Of a DNA stretch of 46,722 bases, positions 7,414 through 13,942 are shown piece after piece. Under the pieces are notes generated by a model. It made no database searches. It had not been told where the DNA came from and worked only from the letters and a program-made list of their open reading frames with translations. The stretch is from positions 1 through 46,722 of the IMG/VR virus record IMGVR_UViG_3300023082_000254; one strand, 5' to 3'. The DNA is from a virus. Position 1 is the stretch's first letter; each line of letters begins with the position of its first letter. The translations under genes were made by a program, and so were the position numbers.

Positions 7414-9197
7414 CAGGCCGCCTGCCGGAGCTCGGTGGCCGCCTTCTGGATCACGGCGTAGAGGCCGCGACAGATGGCAACGAAGTCGCTCTCGGCGTAG
7501 AGCTTCGCGCCACGCTCGGTGCTGACCGGATGGAAGCCGATGGATGCCAGGCCGTCGGCGGAGATCGCGAGCGGGGCGATCCGCTGGTTGATCTCGCCGA
7601 GCTTGATCGTGCGGGCAGGTGCGGACGGCGTCGTCGCGAACGGGAGCGGATCCTCCATCGCGCGCAGTTCGGCGGTTACATCACGGTGACCGACGAGGTC
7701 GCCCACCGCCTCGACGTAGGGCTTGCGCGGCTCAGGGGCTGCCGCCGGTGCCACCACCGGTTCCGGCTCTTCTGCAGGCGCAGCAGCGGCGCGCTCGCGC
7801 TCGGCGGCCTCGAGGCGTTCCCGCTCGGCGTCGGCCTGTTCCTTCTCCAGTATCGCGCGCTCCTGCTGGCGGATGCGCTCGCGCTCGGCCTCAAGGCGCG
7901 TTTCCTCCGCTCGCTTGTGAGCATCGATACGAGCAGTGATAGCCAGTTTGAAGTCGTCCAGCGGTTTCGCAGCCAGCTGCTGCAGGTCGGCCAGCAGCGC
8001 TCGATGCTCGCCGGCGTTCTCATCGACCCACGCCAGCTTGGCGCGCAGGTCCTTCGCCTGGCGATCAACGGCGATCTTGCCGTTCGCCAGCGCCGTGTCG
8101 AGCTTGTCGTCGATACTGGTGAGGGTCTTGAGCCCCTTGATAGCGCCTGCGAAGTCCGGCATCACCACATCGATACGGAGTCCATGTATCTCCCGCTGGA
8201 GCTCGGCGACGTGACTGGTGAAGAGCCAGCGGGCGGACTCAATACGCTCAGCACGGCGGCTCGCCTTCTCCCGCTCCAGCAGCTTTTCGGCCATGAGCCG
8301 GTTGTCGCGCACCAGCTTGGTGAGCATGTCTTTCTGGCGCTTCGCCTGGTCGACGCTCTCGATCTGGGCGAGCATCATCGACTCCGCTGCGTTGAGCGTG
8401 TCCTCGGCCCTCTTCATGGCCTTGATCTGCTGGTCAAGGTCGACGAAGTCCTGATCGGTCTGGGGCTCGCGGATCAGCTTGTTGTCGAGGAAGTCGCGGA
8501 GCGCCGTCTCGAACACGTTGAAGTTTTCGCGGATCGATATCTGACCGACGACCTGCACAGCAACCGCCGGAAGCGCCTGGACAACCTCGGCGACCATCAC
8601 CGGCTTCTGTTCCGGGAGGGCGTAATCGGTGAGGTCGCGGTCGAACTGCGCCCATCCGTCCCCGATGCGCTCGAACCACGCGGTGTCGGGAAGAACCTCC
8701 ACCCACACAAGGTTGTCCGGCGTGCCGTCGGACACGGTGAAGATCACGCGCTCGGCACCGGTAATCATCATGATCTGCTGGCACTGCGGCATGTGCTCGT
8801 CGGGCACCTCTCCGACGGCTACCATTGCGGCAAGTGAGGCATTCCACTGCTTATGCTCGAAGGCGGTCTTCCCGTCCATCGTCAGGCCGTCGCAAGACGC
8901 CGAGAGATGGCCGCCCACGTCTTCGTCAGAGCACGTGACGGGGTACAAGTCATCGCCGATGATGGCCTCAACGAGCGGGCGAGCCAGCGCTTCCACGTGA
9001 TGGCCGTGGTCGAGGATGTTCTCTTGCACCCAGTCGCTGAACTCCTTCGCGTCGCCCAGGTGCTTCATGCGGAGAAGGTCGGAGCGCTTCGTCAGCTTGG
9101 AGAGGCCGAGCATGGCTGCGGCTTCGCTGGCACCGTGTCGCGTCAGGCGGAATGCTGCCCACTCGTCGCTACCCTGTACAAGGTCGTGAATCTTCAT
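7413..9197 (-). CDS. YqaJ-type recombination exonuclease with long C-terminal coiled coil
   Basis: A 594-residue protein. Residues 1-200 are a YqaJ/lambda-Exo-type PD-(D/E)XK nuclease: GASEAAAMLG (22-31), Asp103 in SCDG, the Glu114-x-Lys116 pair in FEHK, and a Gln-rich helix PQCQQIMMITG. Such enzymes resect double-stranded ends 5'-3' to feed strand annealing. Residues 230-330 and 420-480 are strongly helical and charged, resembling phage DUF1351-like coiled coils. A Pro/Ala linker (about 490-515) leads to a small C-terminal domain (530-590) with LGEINQRIAPLAISADGLASIGF, reminiscent of a DNA-binding/clamp module. At roughly twice the length of a plain exonuclease it appears to be a fusion. It starts one base inside the stop of the putative annealing-protein gene. 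Confidence 0.85.
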   Translation of the reverse strand: MKIHDLVQGSDEWAAFRLTRHGASEAAAMLGLSKLTKRSDLLRMKHLGDAKEFSDWVQENILDHGHHVEALARPLVEAIIGDDLYPVTCSDEDVGGHLSASCDGLTMDGKTAFEHKQWNASLAAMVAVGEVPDEHMPQCQQIMMITGAERVIFTVSDGTPDNLVWVEVLPDTAWFERIGDGWAQFDRDLTDYALPEQKPVMVAEVVQALPAVAVQVVGQISIRENFNVFETALRDFLDNKLIREPQTDQDFVDLDQQIKAMKRAEDTLNAAESMMLAQIESVDQAKRQKDMLTKLVRDNRLMAEKLLEREKASRRAERIESARWLFTSHVAELQREIHGLRIDVVMPDFAGAIKGLKTLTSIDDKLDTALANGKIAVDRQAKDLRAKLAWVDENAGEHRALLADLQQLAAKPLDDFKLAITARIDAHKRAEETRLEAERERIRQQERAILEKEQADAERERLEAAERERAAAAPAEEPEPVVAPAAAPEPRKPYVEAVGDLVGHRDVTAELRAMEDPLPFATTPSAPARTIKLGEINQRIAPLAISADGLASIGFHPVSTERGAKLYAESDFVAICRGLYAVIQKAATELRQAA

Positions 9198-10261
9198 TAT
9201 TCGGCGCTCCCGTTGTCTGCCCACGATGCGATCTCGAGCTTCTGCTCGGTGGTGAGCGATTCCCGCGTCTGGATCATCGCGATGAGGTCGTTGACTGCCT
9301 TACCGGCTTCGACCGTCTTTTTCCAGCCGGCTTTCTTCTTCTCAAAGGTCTCATCGCTGCACAACGGCAGTTCCTTCGATCCGCTGCTCGTCGTCGTCGC
9401 GCTGCTGCCGCCCGACTGCTCCGCCTTGTTGTCCATCACGCTCTTCCACGACGACTCGCCGTCGCGGATGGCGCCGTAAATGCCTCGCAGGTTCACCAGT
9501 TCGGTAGGCGAGCAGCTGTCGAGCGCGTGGCCGAGGTAGGCGGCCAGATCGGAAGCCTTGACGTTGATCTCGCCGAAGGCGTCCGCCAAGCGCTTCCGCT
9601 CGGCGTCAGGGTCACGCGCAGCCTCGTCCAAGCGGATCGACTTGATGATGCCTTCCGCCTCGTCTTGCAGGTCACCGGGAATGATGCGAAGGCCAAGGGT
9701 GCGGATTGCCTTCGAAATTTGCGCAGCACGCTTGTTGAGCAGGTCATCCTCGGTTGCACGGACGGTGTAGACGTTGTAGTTACGGCTGTTCTTGCGAACG
9801 CTGATGTACTCGCCTTCTGCGGCGCGGGACCGCTCGACAGTTTTCGTGACCCGGACATCGAGCGGATAGGTAAGGTTCGATTCGAGGTCGGTAACCGAGA
9901 CGCGATGGATCTCCTTCGATTCGTCTTCGAAGATCATTGACGTCTCGACCAGCACGTTCGTCATGCAGCGGAGGGCGACCTCAACGAATCGGATACCCAA
10001 GCCCTCGACGCCGTCACCGATGGGTTTGCGGTAATACGCCGACTTGTTATTCGCGAAGCTGGGGCGGCGGCATTCCTTTAGCAGATCCTGACGAACCTGG
10101 TCCCACTGGCGCGGCTTGCGCATCGCCATGATGTAGCGCGCTTCGACCATGGCCTTCGCCTGAGCGGCGACTGCCGACGACGCCGTTTCCTGCACGGCAA
10201 GGGTGGAACTGGTGCCAGCGAAGTCTTCGCGGACGGCTACGGCGTTATCGGAGCGGGACAT
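9197..10261 (-). CDS. Putative recombination partner of the YqaJ exonuclease (candidate annealing protein)
   Basis: A 354-residue protein with no domain I can name with certainty. The core (about 60-210) alternates strands and helices, with FVEVALRCMTNVLVETSM and RVSVTDLESNLTYPLDV, then a helical part and a low-complexity Ser/Thr linker (GGSSATTTSSGSK) before a short C-terminal helical domain ending EIASWADNGSAE. Exonucleases of the YqaJ/RecE type are normally encoded beside a single-strand annealing protein, and this is the only gene here of the right size and place; the exonuclease gene begins at its last base. I therefore infer an annealing protein of an unfamiliar type. The ATG at 10261 follows AAAGGA and a leader hairpin. 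Confidence 0.6.
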   Translation of the reverse strand: MSRSDNAVAVREDFAGTSSTLAVQETASSAVAAQAKAMVEARYIMAMRKPRQWDQVRQDLLKECRRPSFANNKSAYYRKPIGDGVEGLGIRFVEVALRCMTNVLVETSMIFEDESKEIHRVSVTDLESNLTYPLDVRVTKTVERSRAAEGEYISVRKNSRNYNVYTVRATEDDLLNKRAAQISKAIRTLGLRIIPGDLQDEAEGIIKSIRLDEAARDPDAERKRLADAFGEINVKASDLAAYLGHALDSCSPTELVNLRGIYGAIRDGESSWKSVMDNKAEQSGGSSATTTSSGSKELPLCSDETFEKKKAGWKKTVEAGKAVNDLIAMIQTRESLTTEQKLEIASWADNGSAE

Positions 10262-10272
10262 ATCAATCCTTT

Positions 10273-10288
10273 GCCGGTGTCCGCCGGC
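10273..10288 (-). promoter_or_regulatory. Leader hairpin copy A (before the 9197-10261 gene)
   Basis: Perfect inverted repeat GCCGG-N6-CCGGC located about 11 bases before the ATG at 10261, just upstream of the AAAGGA ribosome site. It is one of three similar hairpins in the left operon and could tune translation or mRNA decay. Confidence 0.5.
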
Positions 10289-10304
10289 GCGGTGTGGGAA
10301 TGGG

Positions 10305-10937
10305 TTATGCGTCGACGCCGTCGCGCTGGAGGCAGTGCAGGACGAAGTCGGCGGGGACATCGATCTCAAGGACCGGGTTACGCTGCCCCGCAGCGCGACG
10401 CAGGTCCGGGACGAAGCGCGCCGGCCAGGCGGGCATGGCGTTGTCGTTGAACTCCGGGTCGTAGCTTGCAATGCCGACCAGCCAGGAGCCGGACTCACCG
10501 GGGCAGTGCTGGCCGGTCACGACGAGGCCGACACCGGGCGAGCTGGGGGAGGTGATCGTCCACTCGATGGGCTCGCCACTGGCGCAGTTATCGTGGTCTT
10601 CGCTCGTCACGGCGTATTCGCCAAACGTATCGTCGCTGTGCCCCTCGAAACGAAGCGTTTTCGTGCCGATGACCGGCGCGTCGTTCGCCTCGTCGACCTT
10701 CCGAAACGGGTACTTCTCGGTCGCGTTCTTGATGTGCTGGCCGAAGTGCCGGCCGATGGACTCGGCGCCCTTGAACGCGGCGAAGTCCGCAGCGGTGAAG
10801 TTGTCGTAGTGGTACAGGCTGCCGAGCTCGCCCTTGTAGTTCTTGAAGCGGATCGCGAGCGTGCTGGTCGCGGCATCGTGGCCGATGCTGTGGATCTGCG
10901 AGGACTCGACGGGCGTCAATGCGATGGACTTGGACAT
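10305..10937 (-). CDS. KTSC-domain protein
   Basis: A 210-residue protein. Residues about 8-75 match the KTSC fold: a short strand (IHSIGHD), TSTLAIRFKN, then YHYDNFTAADFAAFKGAESIG cut here to its core YHYDNFT and a final helix (FGQHIKN). KTSC domains occur in phage and plasmid proteins and are thought to bind nucleic acid or protein partners; a biochemical role is not settled. The rest (80-210) is beta-rich, with GYVT-like Gly/Ser turns and three Cys, and I do not recognise it. It is not overlapped with either neighbour, and its start follows AAGGAA with a leader hairpin. Confidence 0.75.
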   Translation of the reverse strand: MSKSIALTPVESSQIHSIGHDAATSTLAIRFKNYKGELGSLYHYDNFTAADFAAFKGAESIGRHFGQHIKNATEKYPFRKVDEANDAPVIGTKTLRFEGHSDDTFGEYAVTSEDHDNCASGEPIEWTITSPSSPGVGLVVTGQHCPGESGSWLVGIASYDPEFNDNAMPAWPARFVPDLRRAAGQRNPVLEIDVPADFVLHCLQRDGVDA

Positions 10938-10948
10938 ACGAATTCCTT

Positions 10949-10962
10949 GCCGGTCGCCCGGC
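10949..10962 (-). promoter_or_regulatory. Leader hairpin copy B (before the KTSC gene)
   Basis: Perfect inverted repeat GCCGG-N4-CCGGC about 11 bases before the ATG at 10937, followed by an AAGGAA ribosome site. Same design and position as copies at 10273 and 12431. Confidence 0.5.
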
Positions 10963-10977
10963 GTGTTGAAAGAGGGG

Positions 10978-11121
10978 TTAACGGATGAAAGCGGCGACGA
11001 TTGCGGCCATGAGCACCAGGCTCACGTACACGCTGACGTCGCTCCATTCCTCACGGGTGATGGGCTTTCGAGCGTCAGCGACGGCACGCACGCGGGTGAT
11101 GTAGTCGTCGAAGTCCTTCAC
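10978..11121 (-). CDS. Membrane micro-protein, 47 aa
   Basis: The reading frame is open far upstream, but a GTG at 11121 forms a GTGA overlap with the lipoprotein stop, matching the coupled junctions on either side. It encodes 47 residues: a charged N-terminal helix (DFDDYITRVRAVADAR) and a C-terminal membrane segment (VYVSLVLMAAIVAAFI) ending in Arg. This is a tail-anchored topology with most of the chain in the cytoplasm. It is coupled to a lipoprotein, so the two may act together at the envelope. Function unknown. Confidence 0.6.
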   Translation of the reverse strand: MKDFDDYITRVRAVADARKPITREEWSDVSVYVSLVLMAAIVAAFIR

Positions 11122-11354
11122 GGCTTCGACCCACACGGTTTGTCCGTCACTTCCACCAGCGGCGTGCCGTAGGCACCGGTCGTGCCGATCTGACGCGTCT
11201 GGTGACCTTTTACACAGTCGTTGCTCGACTGAGTAAGCGTGCTCTGGCGCAGGTCGGGACGAGCCTTGAACGAGCCGCATGCGGTGATCGCGGCAGCGGT
11301 CAGTCCTGCGAGGACAACAACCAGCGAGAGATGGGTGAGCGTGTAGTGCCTCAT
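11118..11354 (-). CDS. Early lipoprotein, 78 aa
   Basis: A 78-residue exported lipoprotein. The signal peptide has a short polar start, a hydrophobic core (LSLVVVLAGLTAAA) and a lipobox ending AITAC, giving Cys26 as the lipidated residue. The mature part is 52 residues with two more Cys (DCVKG, KPCG) that could form a disulphide. It is encoded in the early left operon rather than in the lysis cassette, so a spanin role is unlikely. Phages of other groups use small early lipoproteins to block re-infection at the envelope; that role here is inference. Overlaps both neighbours by four bases. Confidence 0.75.
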   Translation of the reverse strand: MRHYTLTHLSLVVVLAGLTAAAITACGSFKARPDLRQSTLTQSSNDCVKGHQTRQIGTTGAYGTPLVEVTDKPCGSKP

Positions 11355-11557
11355 GCCGCCGTGCTCCCGGTCGGGACGACGCCACGGAAGCGGCGAGCGT
11401 GTTCGTAGGAAACCGACTCGGGCGTCCGCTCGGTCAGCATCGGGAGGCCTGCGCGGATCGCGGCGCGCATCTGTGCCTCGGGCACACCGTTCTGGCGGCC
11501 GTAGCGGCGGATGCGACGGGCGTACTGCATGTGCGTGGTAGGGACGACATTGCTCAC
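11351..11557 (-). CDS. Small basic hypothetical protein, 68 aa
   Basis: A 68-residue protein rich in Arg with a helical centre (ARRIRRYGRQNGVPEAQMRAAI) broken by a Gly-Val-Pro turn, which resembles a helix-turn-helix but is too short to be sure. ATGA overlaps with both neighbours place it firmly in the left operon. Confidence 0.6.
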   Translation of the reverse strand: MSNVVPTTHMQYARRIRRYGRQNGVPEAQMRAAIRAGLPMLTERTPESVSYEHARRFRGVVPTGSTAA

Positions 11558-11841
11558 AGGCGGAACTCCTTCTCTGCGGCCATCTCGGCCTGTTCGTTGA
11601 CGTAGGTGGTTTCCGCGTAATCGACCATCAGGGTCGCGGCGGCGAGGCGGTCGCCGGACCGGACGAGACGGAGGATTGCCGTGCGGGTGCGGGAGTCGTA
11701 GAGCGAGGCGGCCATGCCATCAGCGAGCACATCGTCATCAGCGCCCAGGCTGCGAGTGATGGACTCCACGAAGTCCTGCACCACCTCTTCGTGGTCCAAG
11801 GCATCCGCGACAGCGGCGTCGATGCGGGATTCGAAGCTCAT
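11554..11841 (-). CDS. Small acidic hypothetical protein, 95 aa
   Basis: A 95-residue acidic helical protein (DAAVADALDHEEVVQDFVE; TRTAILRLVRSGDRLAAA). Early operon position and charge would suit a decoy or inhibitor protein aimed at a host factor, but this is speculation. No family recognised. Overlaps by four bases with the genes on each side. Confidence 0.6.
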   Translation of the reverse strand: MSFESRIDAAVADALDHEEVVQDFVESITRSLGADDDVLADGMAASLYDSRTRTAILRLVRSGDRLAAATLMVDYAETTYVNEQAEMAAEKEFRL

Positions 11842-12152
11842 GCGGCACCTTCCGCGCGCTCCAGCGCCATCTGCAGGCGATAGAGGTCCTGCGCCTTGAT
11901 GTGCGCGGCGTACGTGGTTTGGCTGTACGGCATCAAGCGCCCGCCGACGATCTGGTTGAACGGCTTGGTTGCCGCAATCAGCTCTGCGACGATTTCGCGA
12001 GCCGCCTCGGTGGACGCAAGCTCGTCGCGGTGCAGCTTCGCAACGCCTGCTCGATAATTCGCCGGAACCAACGCGATTTCATCGTTAGCCACGGCCAGTT
12101 TGAGGCGGGCAATGCGGGCATCGAGCACAGCCAGAACGTTGACGGCGCTCAT
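11838..12152 (-). CDS. Small helical hypothetical protein, 104 aa
   Basis: A 104-residue helical protein. An N-terminal helix (VLAVLDARIARLKLAVAND) and a middle helix (ELASTEAAREIVAELIAA) suggest a helical hairpin or dimer. No family recognised. ATGA overlaps with both neighbours. Confidence 0.6.
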   Translation of the reverse strand: MSAVNVLAVLDARIARLKLAVANDEIALVPANYRAGVAKLHRDELASTEAAREIVAELIAATKPFNQIVGGRLMPYSQTTYAAHIKAQDLYRLQMALERAEGAA

Positions 12153-12418
12153 GCCACACCGCCAGCGGCTTCGGCAGCCATCGCGGTGTAGTGGTTCATC
12201 GCCCGGCCCACATCGTGGTTTCGGATCGCGACGTTCATCAGTGTTGCAGCGGCGCGATTCAGCGCAGCGTGCGCAATCTCGAGGTCACCGATGACGGCTT
12301 TCGGGAAGGCGAGGGCGTCGGCCTGCTTGCTGATCTTGTAGACGGACCCAGCGGCGGCGCCAACGCTGAGGCTGGCTGCCAAGTGCTGATCGGTCATCGG
12401 GACGAAGGTGAAGGGCAT
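12149..12418 (-). CDS. First gene of the left early operon, 89 aa
   Basis: An 89-residue protein, the first gene behind the left promoter. The start at 12418 (MPFTFVPM) was chosen because GGAG lies six bases before it; ATG 12424 and TTG 12430 are also in frame but poorly spaced. It is helical and Ala-rich (LSVGAAAGSVYKISKQADAL, shortened; NRAAATLMNVAIRNHDVGRAM). It holds the position of lambda N, but it lacks the Arg-rich N terminus expected of an N-type antiterminator. Confidence 0.6.
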   Translation of the reverse strand: MPFTFVPMTDQHLAASLSVGAAAGSVYKISKQADALAFPKAVIGDLEIAHAALNRAAATLMNVAIRNHDVGRAMNHYTAMAAEAAGGVA

Positions 12419-12430
12419 TGCCATCTCCAA

Positions 12431-12445
12431 GCCGGGGTGTCCGGC
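12431..12445 (-). promoter_or_regulatory. Leader hairpin copy C (before the first left-operon gene)
   Basis: Perfect inverted repeat GCCGG-N5-CCGGC about 12 bases before the ATG at 12418 and just 5' of the TTGGAG ribosome site. Third member of the set with 10273 and 10949. Confidence 0.5.
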
Positions 12446-12455
12446 GTTGGAGAGA

Positions 12456-12484
12456 AGATTAGTTGCCAGCTAACGCCTTGTCAA
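12456..12484 (-). promoter_or_regulatory. Left early promoter (PL analogue)
   Basis: Reading leftward, a perfect -35 box TTGACA (12484-12479), a 17-base spacer and -10 TAATCT (12461-12456). Operator 12459-12473 covers the spacer and -10, and operator 12484-12498 abuts the -35, so repressor binding would block polymerase. Initiation near 12449 gives a short leader containing hairpin copy C. Confidence 0.75.
12459..12473. promoter_or_regulatory. Left operator OL1
   Basis: TTAGTTGCCAGCTAA, a 15-bp near-palindrome (one mismatch to TTAGC-N5-GCTAA). Centre at 12466, exactly 25 bp from OL2. It overlaps the -10 region of the left promoter. Confidence 0.75.
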
Positions 12485-12498
12485 TAGCTACCAGCTAA
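12484..12498. promoter_or_regulatory. Left operator OL2
   Basis: ATAGCTACCAGCTAA, one mismatch to the palindromic consensus; centre 12491. Its right half also belongs to an 18-bp perfect inverted repeat (AGCTAAAT-TT-ATTTAGCT, 12493-12510), which adds a further TTAGC half-site. Confidence 0.7.
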
Positions 12499-12510
12499 AT
12501 TTATTTAGCT

Positions 12511-12690
12511 TATGGGACTGCCTGTTCGCGCGTACTCCACAGCCTTACCTGCTGCCATGACGGTATGGGCGCGGCGGGCAATCGTGACGTCACCGGGCCG
12601 GGAAGCTCGGGGCAGGGCCATGCGGGGCCAGTGATGCTGGAGATCATCGCGGAAGTGCCGGATATCGGCTGAACGCGCGCGTAGTCTTCA
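12511..12690. other. Intergenic region without recognised gene
   Basis: Between the left operators and the leader of the toxin-antitoxin genes. Only very short plus-strand frames occur (for example 19 codons from the ATG in GCCATGACGG), with no convincing ribosome site. GC-rich; no hairpin with a T-run seen. It may be the remnant of an older gene. Confidence 0.4.
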
Positions 12691-12720
12691 TAGACGAAGC
12701 TGTCAAGGTGGCGGTATCAT
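12691..12720 (+). promoter_or_regulatory. Candidate promoter for the micro-ORF and toxin-antitoxin genes
   Basis: A -35-like TAGACG (12691-12696), 18-base spacer and -10 TATCAT (12715-12720), pointing right toward 12741-13719. Four and five of six bases match the consensus boxes. No copy of the CI operator overlaps it, so expression in the lysogen is expected. Confidence 0.4.
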
Positions 12721-12740
12721 TGCCAAGTACGAAGCTGGAG

Positions 12741-12836
12741 ATGCCCATGTGGCTCCCGCGAGGTTTCGACGACACTAAGCCAGTTCACCTACCCGACGTG
12801 AGCAGCGATGGCACCTGGGAAAGTTGCAGCGCATGA
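12741..12836 (+). CDS. Possible micro-protein, 31 aa
   Basis: Short plus-strand frame between the candidate promoter and the antitoxin gene. From ATG 12741 it has 31 codons, or 29 from the second ATG at 12747, which lies six bases after GGAG. The peptide (MWLPRGFDDTKPVHLPDV...) is acidic/aromatic and has no signal or membrane segment. It could be a true leader peptide or chance; the good ribosome-site spacing is the main support. Confidence 0.35.
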   Translation: MPMWLPRGFDDTKPVHLPDVSSDGTWESCSA

Positions 12837-12862
12837 GTGCGTGACTTTGGAGGTCCATTTTA

Positions 12863-13294
12863 ATGGCCACCGCGAACGACATTGCAAAATATCTTCTTTC
12901 GTTGACTGATGAAGAGTCCGGCGAACTTATCTCGCATTTGAAGCTTCAGAAGCTTCTGTACTACTGCCAGGGTTTTGCTCTTGCGCTGACTGGTAAGCCG
13001 ATGTTTGCTGAGCGCATTGAAGCTTGGCAGCATGGACCTGTCGTGCCTGATGTGTGGCAGGAGTACCGTGGTTACGGGTCTTCGGCGATTCCGAAACCTG
13101 AGGTTTTCGATCCTACCGTCATCGAGGATTCGATGAAGGAAATCGCGATCGATGTGTACACCGTTTATGGCCAGTATTCTGCTTGGCGTCTGCGTGACAT
13201 GACGCACAATGAGAATCCGTGGAAAAATACGAAGCTCAACGAGGTGATCTCTCATGGATCATTGACTGAGTTCTTTAAGGATCAAGTTGCCTAA
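12863..13294 (+). CDS. Panacea (SocA-like/DUF4065) domain antitoxin
   Basis: A 143-residue protein with the Panacea domain hallmarks: ANDIAKYLL, a LKLQKLLYYCQGF helix (26-38), then EAWQHGPVVP (53-62) and a C-terminal helix ending SLTEFF. Panacea proteins (SocA, GepA relatives) act as antitoxins that neutralise very different toxins encoded next door. GGAGG lies nine bases before the ATG. The gene is more AT-rich than its neighbours by eye, consistent with acquisition as a cassette. The next gene begins 11 bases after its stop, and a strong terminator closes the pair. Confidence 0.85.
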   Translation: MATANDIAKYLLSLTDEESGELISHLKLQKLLYYCQGFALALTGKPMFAERIEAWQHGPVVPDVWQEYRGYGSSAIPKPEVFDPTVIEDSMKEIAIDVYTVYGQYSAWRLRDMTHNENPWKNTKLNEVISHGSLTEFFKDQVA

Positions 13295-13305
13295 GGGGGC
13301 AGCAC

Positions 13306-13719
13306 GTGGGGAAGGGAATCAAGACGCCAGCGCCGGCCAAGTCGTCGCGCTTCAAAGGGACAACCTCCGAACCTGAAAAGCCATCCGTGTTGGGTTACCC
13401 GGTCTTTTGCTTTCGTCATCTTCAGCGTGGATACGACGTTGAAAATTGCCAGAGAGATCAGCAGGCCTCTCTCGCTAAGAAGCTAAGAGCTCTGAGCCAA
13501 TTGACTTGGCTCGAGGTGATGAACGCACCTCGCCACGGTCTGGGCAAAGAAAACATACATCGAAATTCAATGAGCGTGGCGATTCCCGCTTCTATCACAG
13601 ACGACGTTACGATCTGGGCGATTCGATTTGCAGGAATGAATCCGATGGTCGGCTACAAGCGTGGTGACGTTTTTCATATCGTATGGCTCGACCACAATTT
13701 CAGCGTATACGAACACTAA
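13306..13719 (+). CDS. Putative toxin of the Panacea pair
   Basis: A 137-residue protein starting at GTG with AAGGGGG just upstream. The N terminus is basic and disordered-looking (KTPAPAKSSRFKG); the C-terminal third (WAIRFAGMNPMVGYKRGDVFHIVWLDHNFSVYEH, residues about 104-137, key residues Arg107, Asp122, His124, Trp127, Asp129, Tyr135) has the strand pattern of a small RelE/HicA-sized RNA-cleaving or related toxin, but I cannot place the family. Its role as toxin is inferred from its place directly after a Panacea antitoxin, its size and its shared transcript. In a prophage such a pair could stabilise the lysogen or abort infection by other phages. Confidence 0.6.
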   Translation: MGKGIKTPAPAKSSRFKGTTSEPEKPSVLGYPVFCFRHLQRGYDVENCQRDQQASLAKKLRALSQLTWLEVMNAPRHGLGKENIHRNSMSVAIPASITDDVTIWAIRFAGMNPMVGYKRGDVFHIVWLDHNFSVYEH

Positions 13720-13721
13720 AG

Positions 13722-13746
13722 GCCCCGCCGAAAGCGGGGCTTTTTT
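13722..13746 (+). terminator. Rho-independent terminator after the toxin gene
   Basis: Stem GCCCCGC, loop CGAAA, stem GCGGGGC, then six T. It ends the plus-strand pair three bases after the toxin stop. Its right edge overlaps the stop codon of the convergent gene at 13745, so it probably separates the two opposing transcripts. Confidence 0.9.
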
Positions 13747-13942
13747 ATGGTCGCTCGGTCAGGCTGGCCTTGTAGTCGCCCACATACCCGAAGTCCGGCG
13801 CCGGCAGCGGCTCGCTGAACCAGAACGTCGTAAAGGCAGCCACATCGGGCGCCATGAACCAGTGCGCCGAGCCGTCAGCGTCTACCGCCCACGATCGGGC
13901 GAGCTTCGGTGCTTGGGCCCAGTCGACGGCGGGGTGGGGCAT
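13745..13942 (-). CDS. Small hypothetical protein, 65 aa
   Basis: A 65-residue aromatic protein (SAHWFMAPDVAAFTTFWFSEPLPAPDFGYVG, in short WFMAPD and FWFSEP) with no signal peptide. It begins one base inside the PDZ lipoprotein stop, so both are co-expressed, downstream of cI. No family recognised. Confidence 0.55.
   Translation of the reverse strand: MPHPAVDWAQAPKLARSWAVDADGSAHWFMAPDVAAFTTFWFSEPLPAPDFGYVGDYKASLTERP

Noticed and set aside
7530-8837. Plus-strand ORF of 435 codons opposite the YqaJ gene
   Set aside because: Shadow of the exonuclease, which has clear catalytic motifs.
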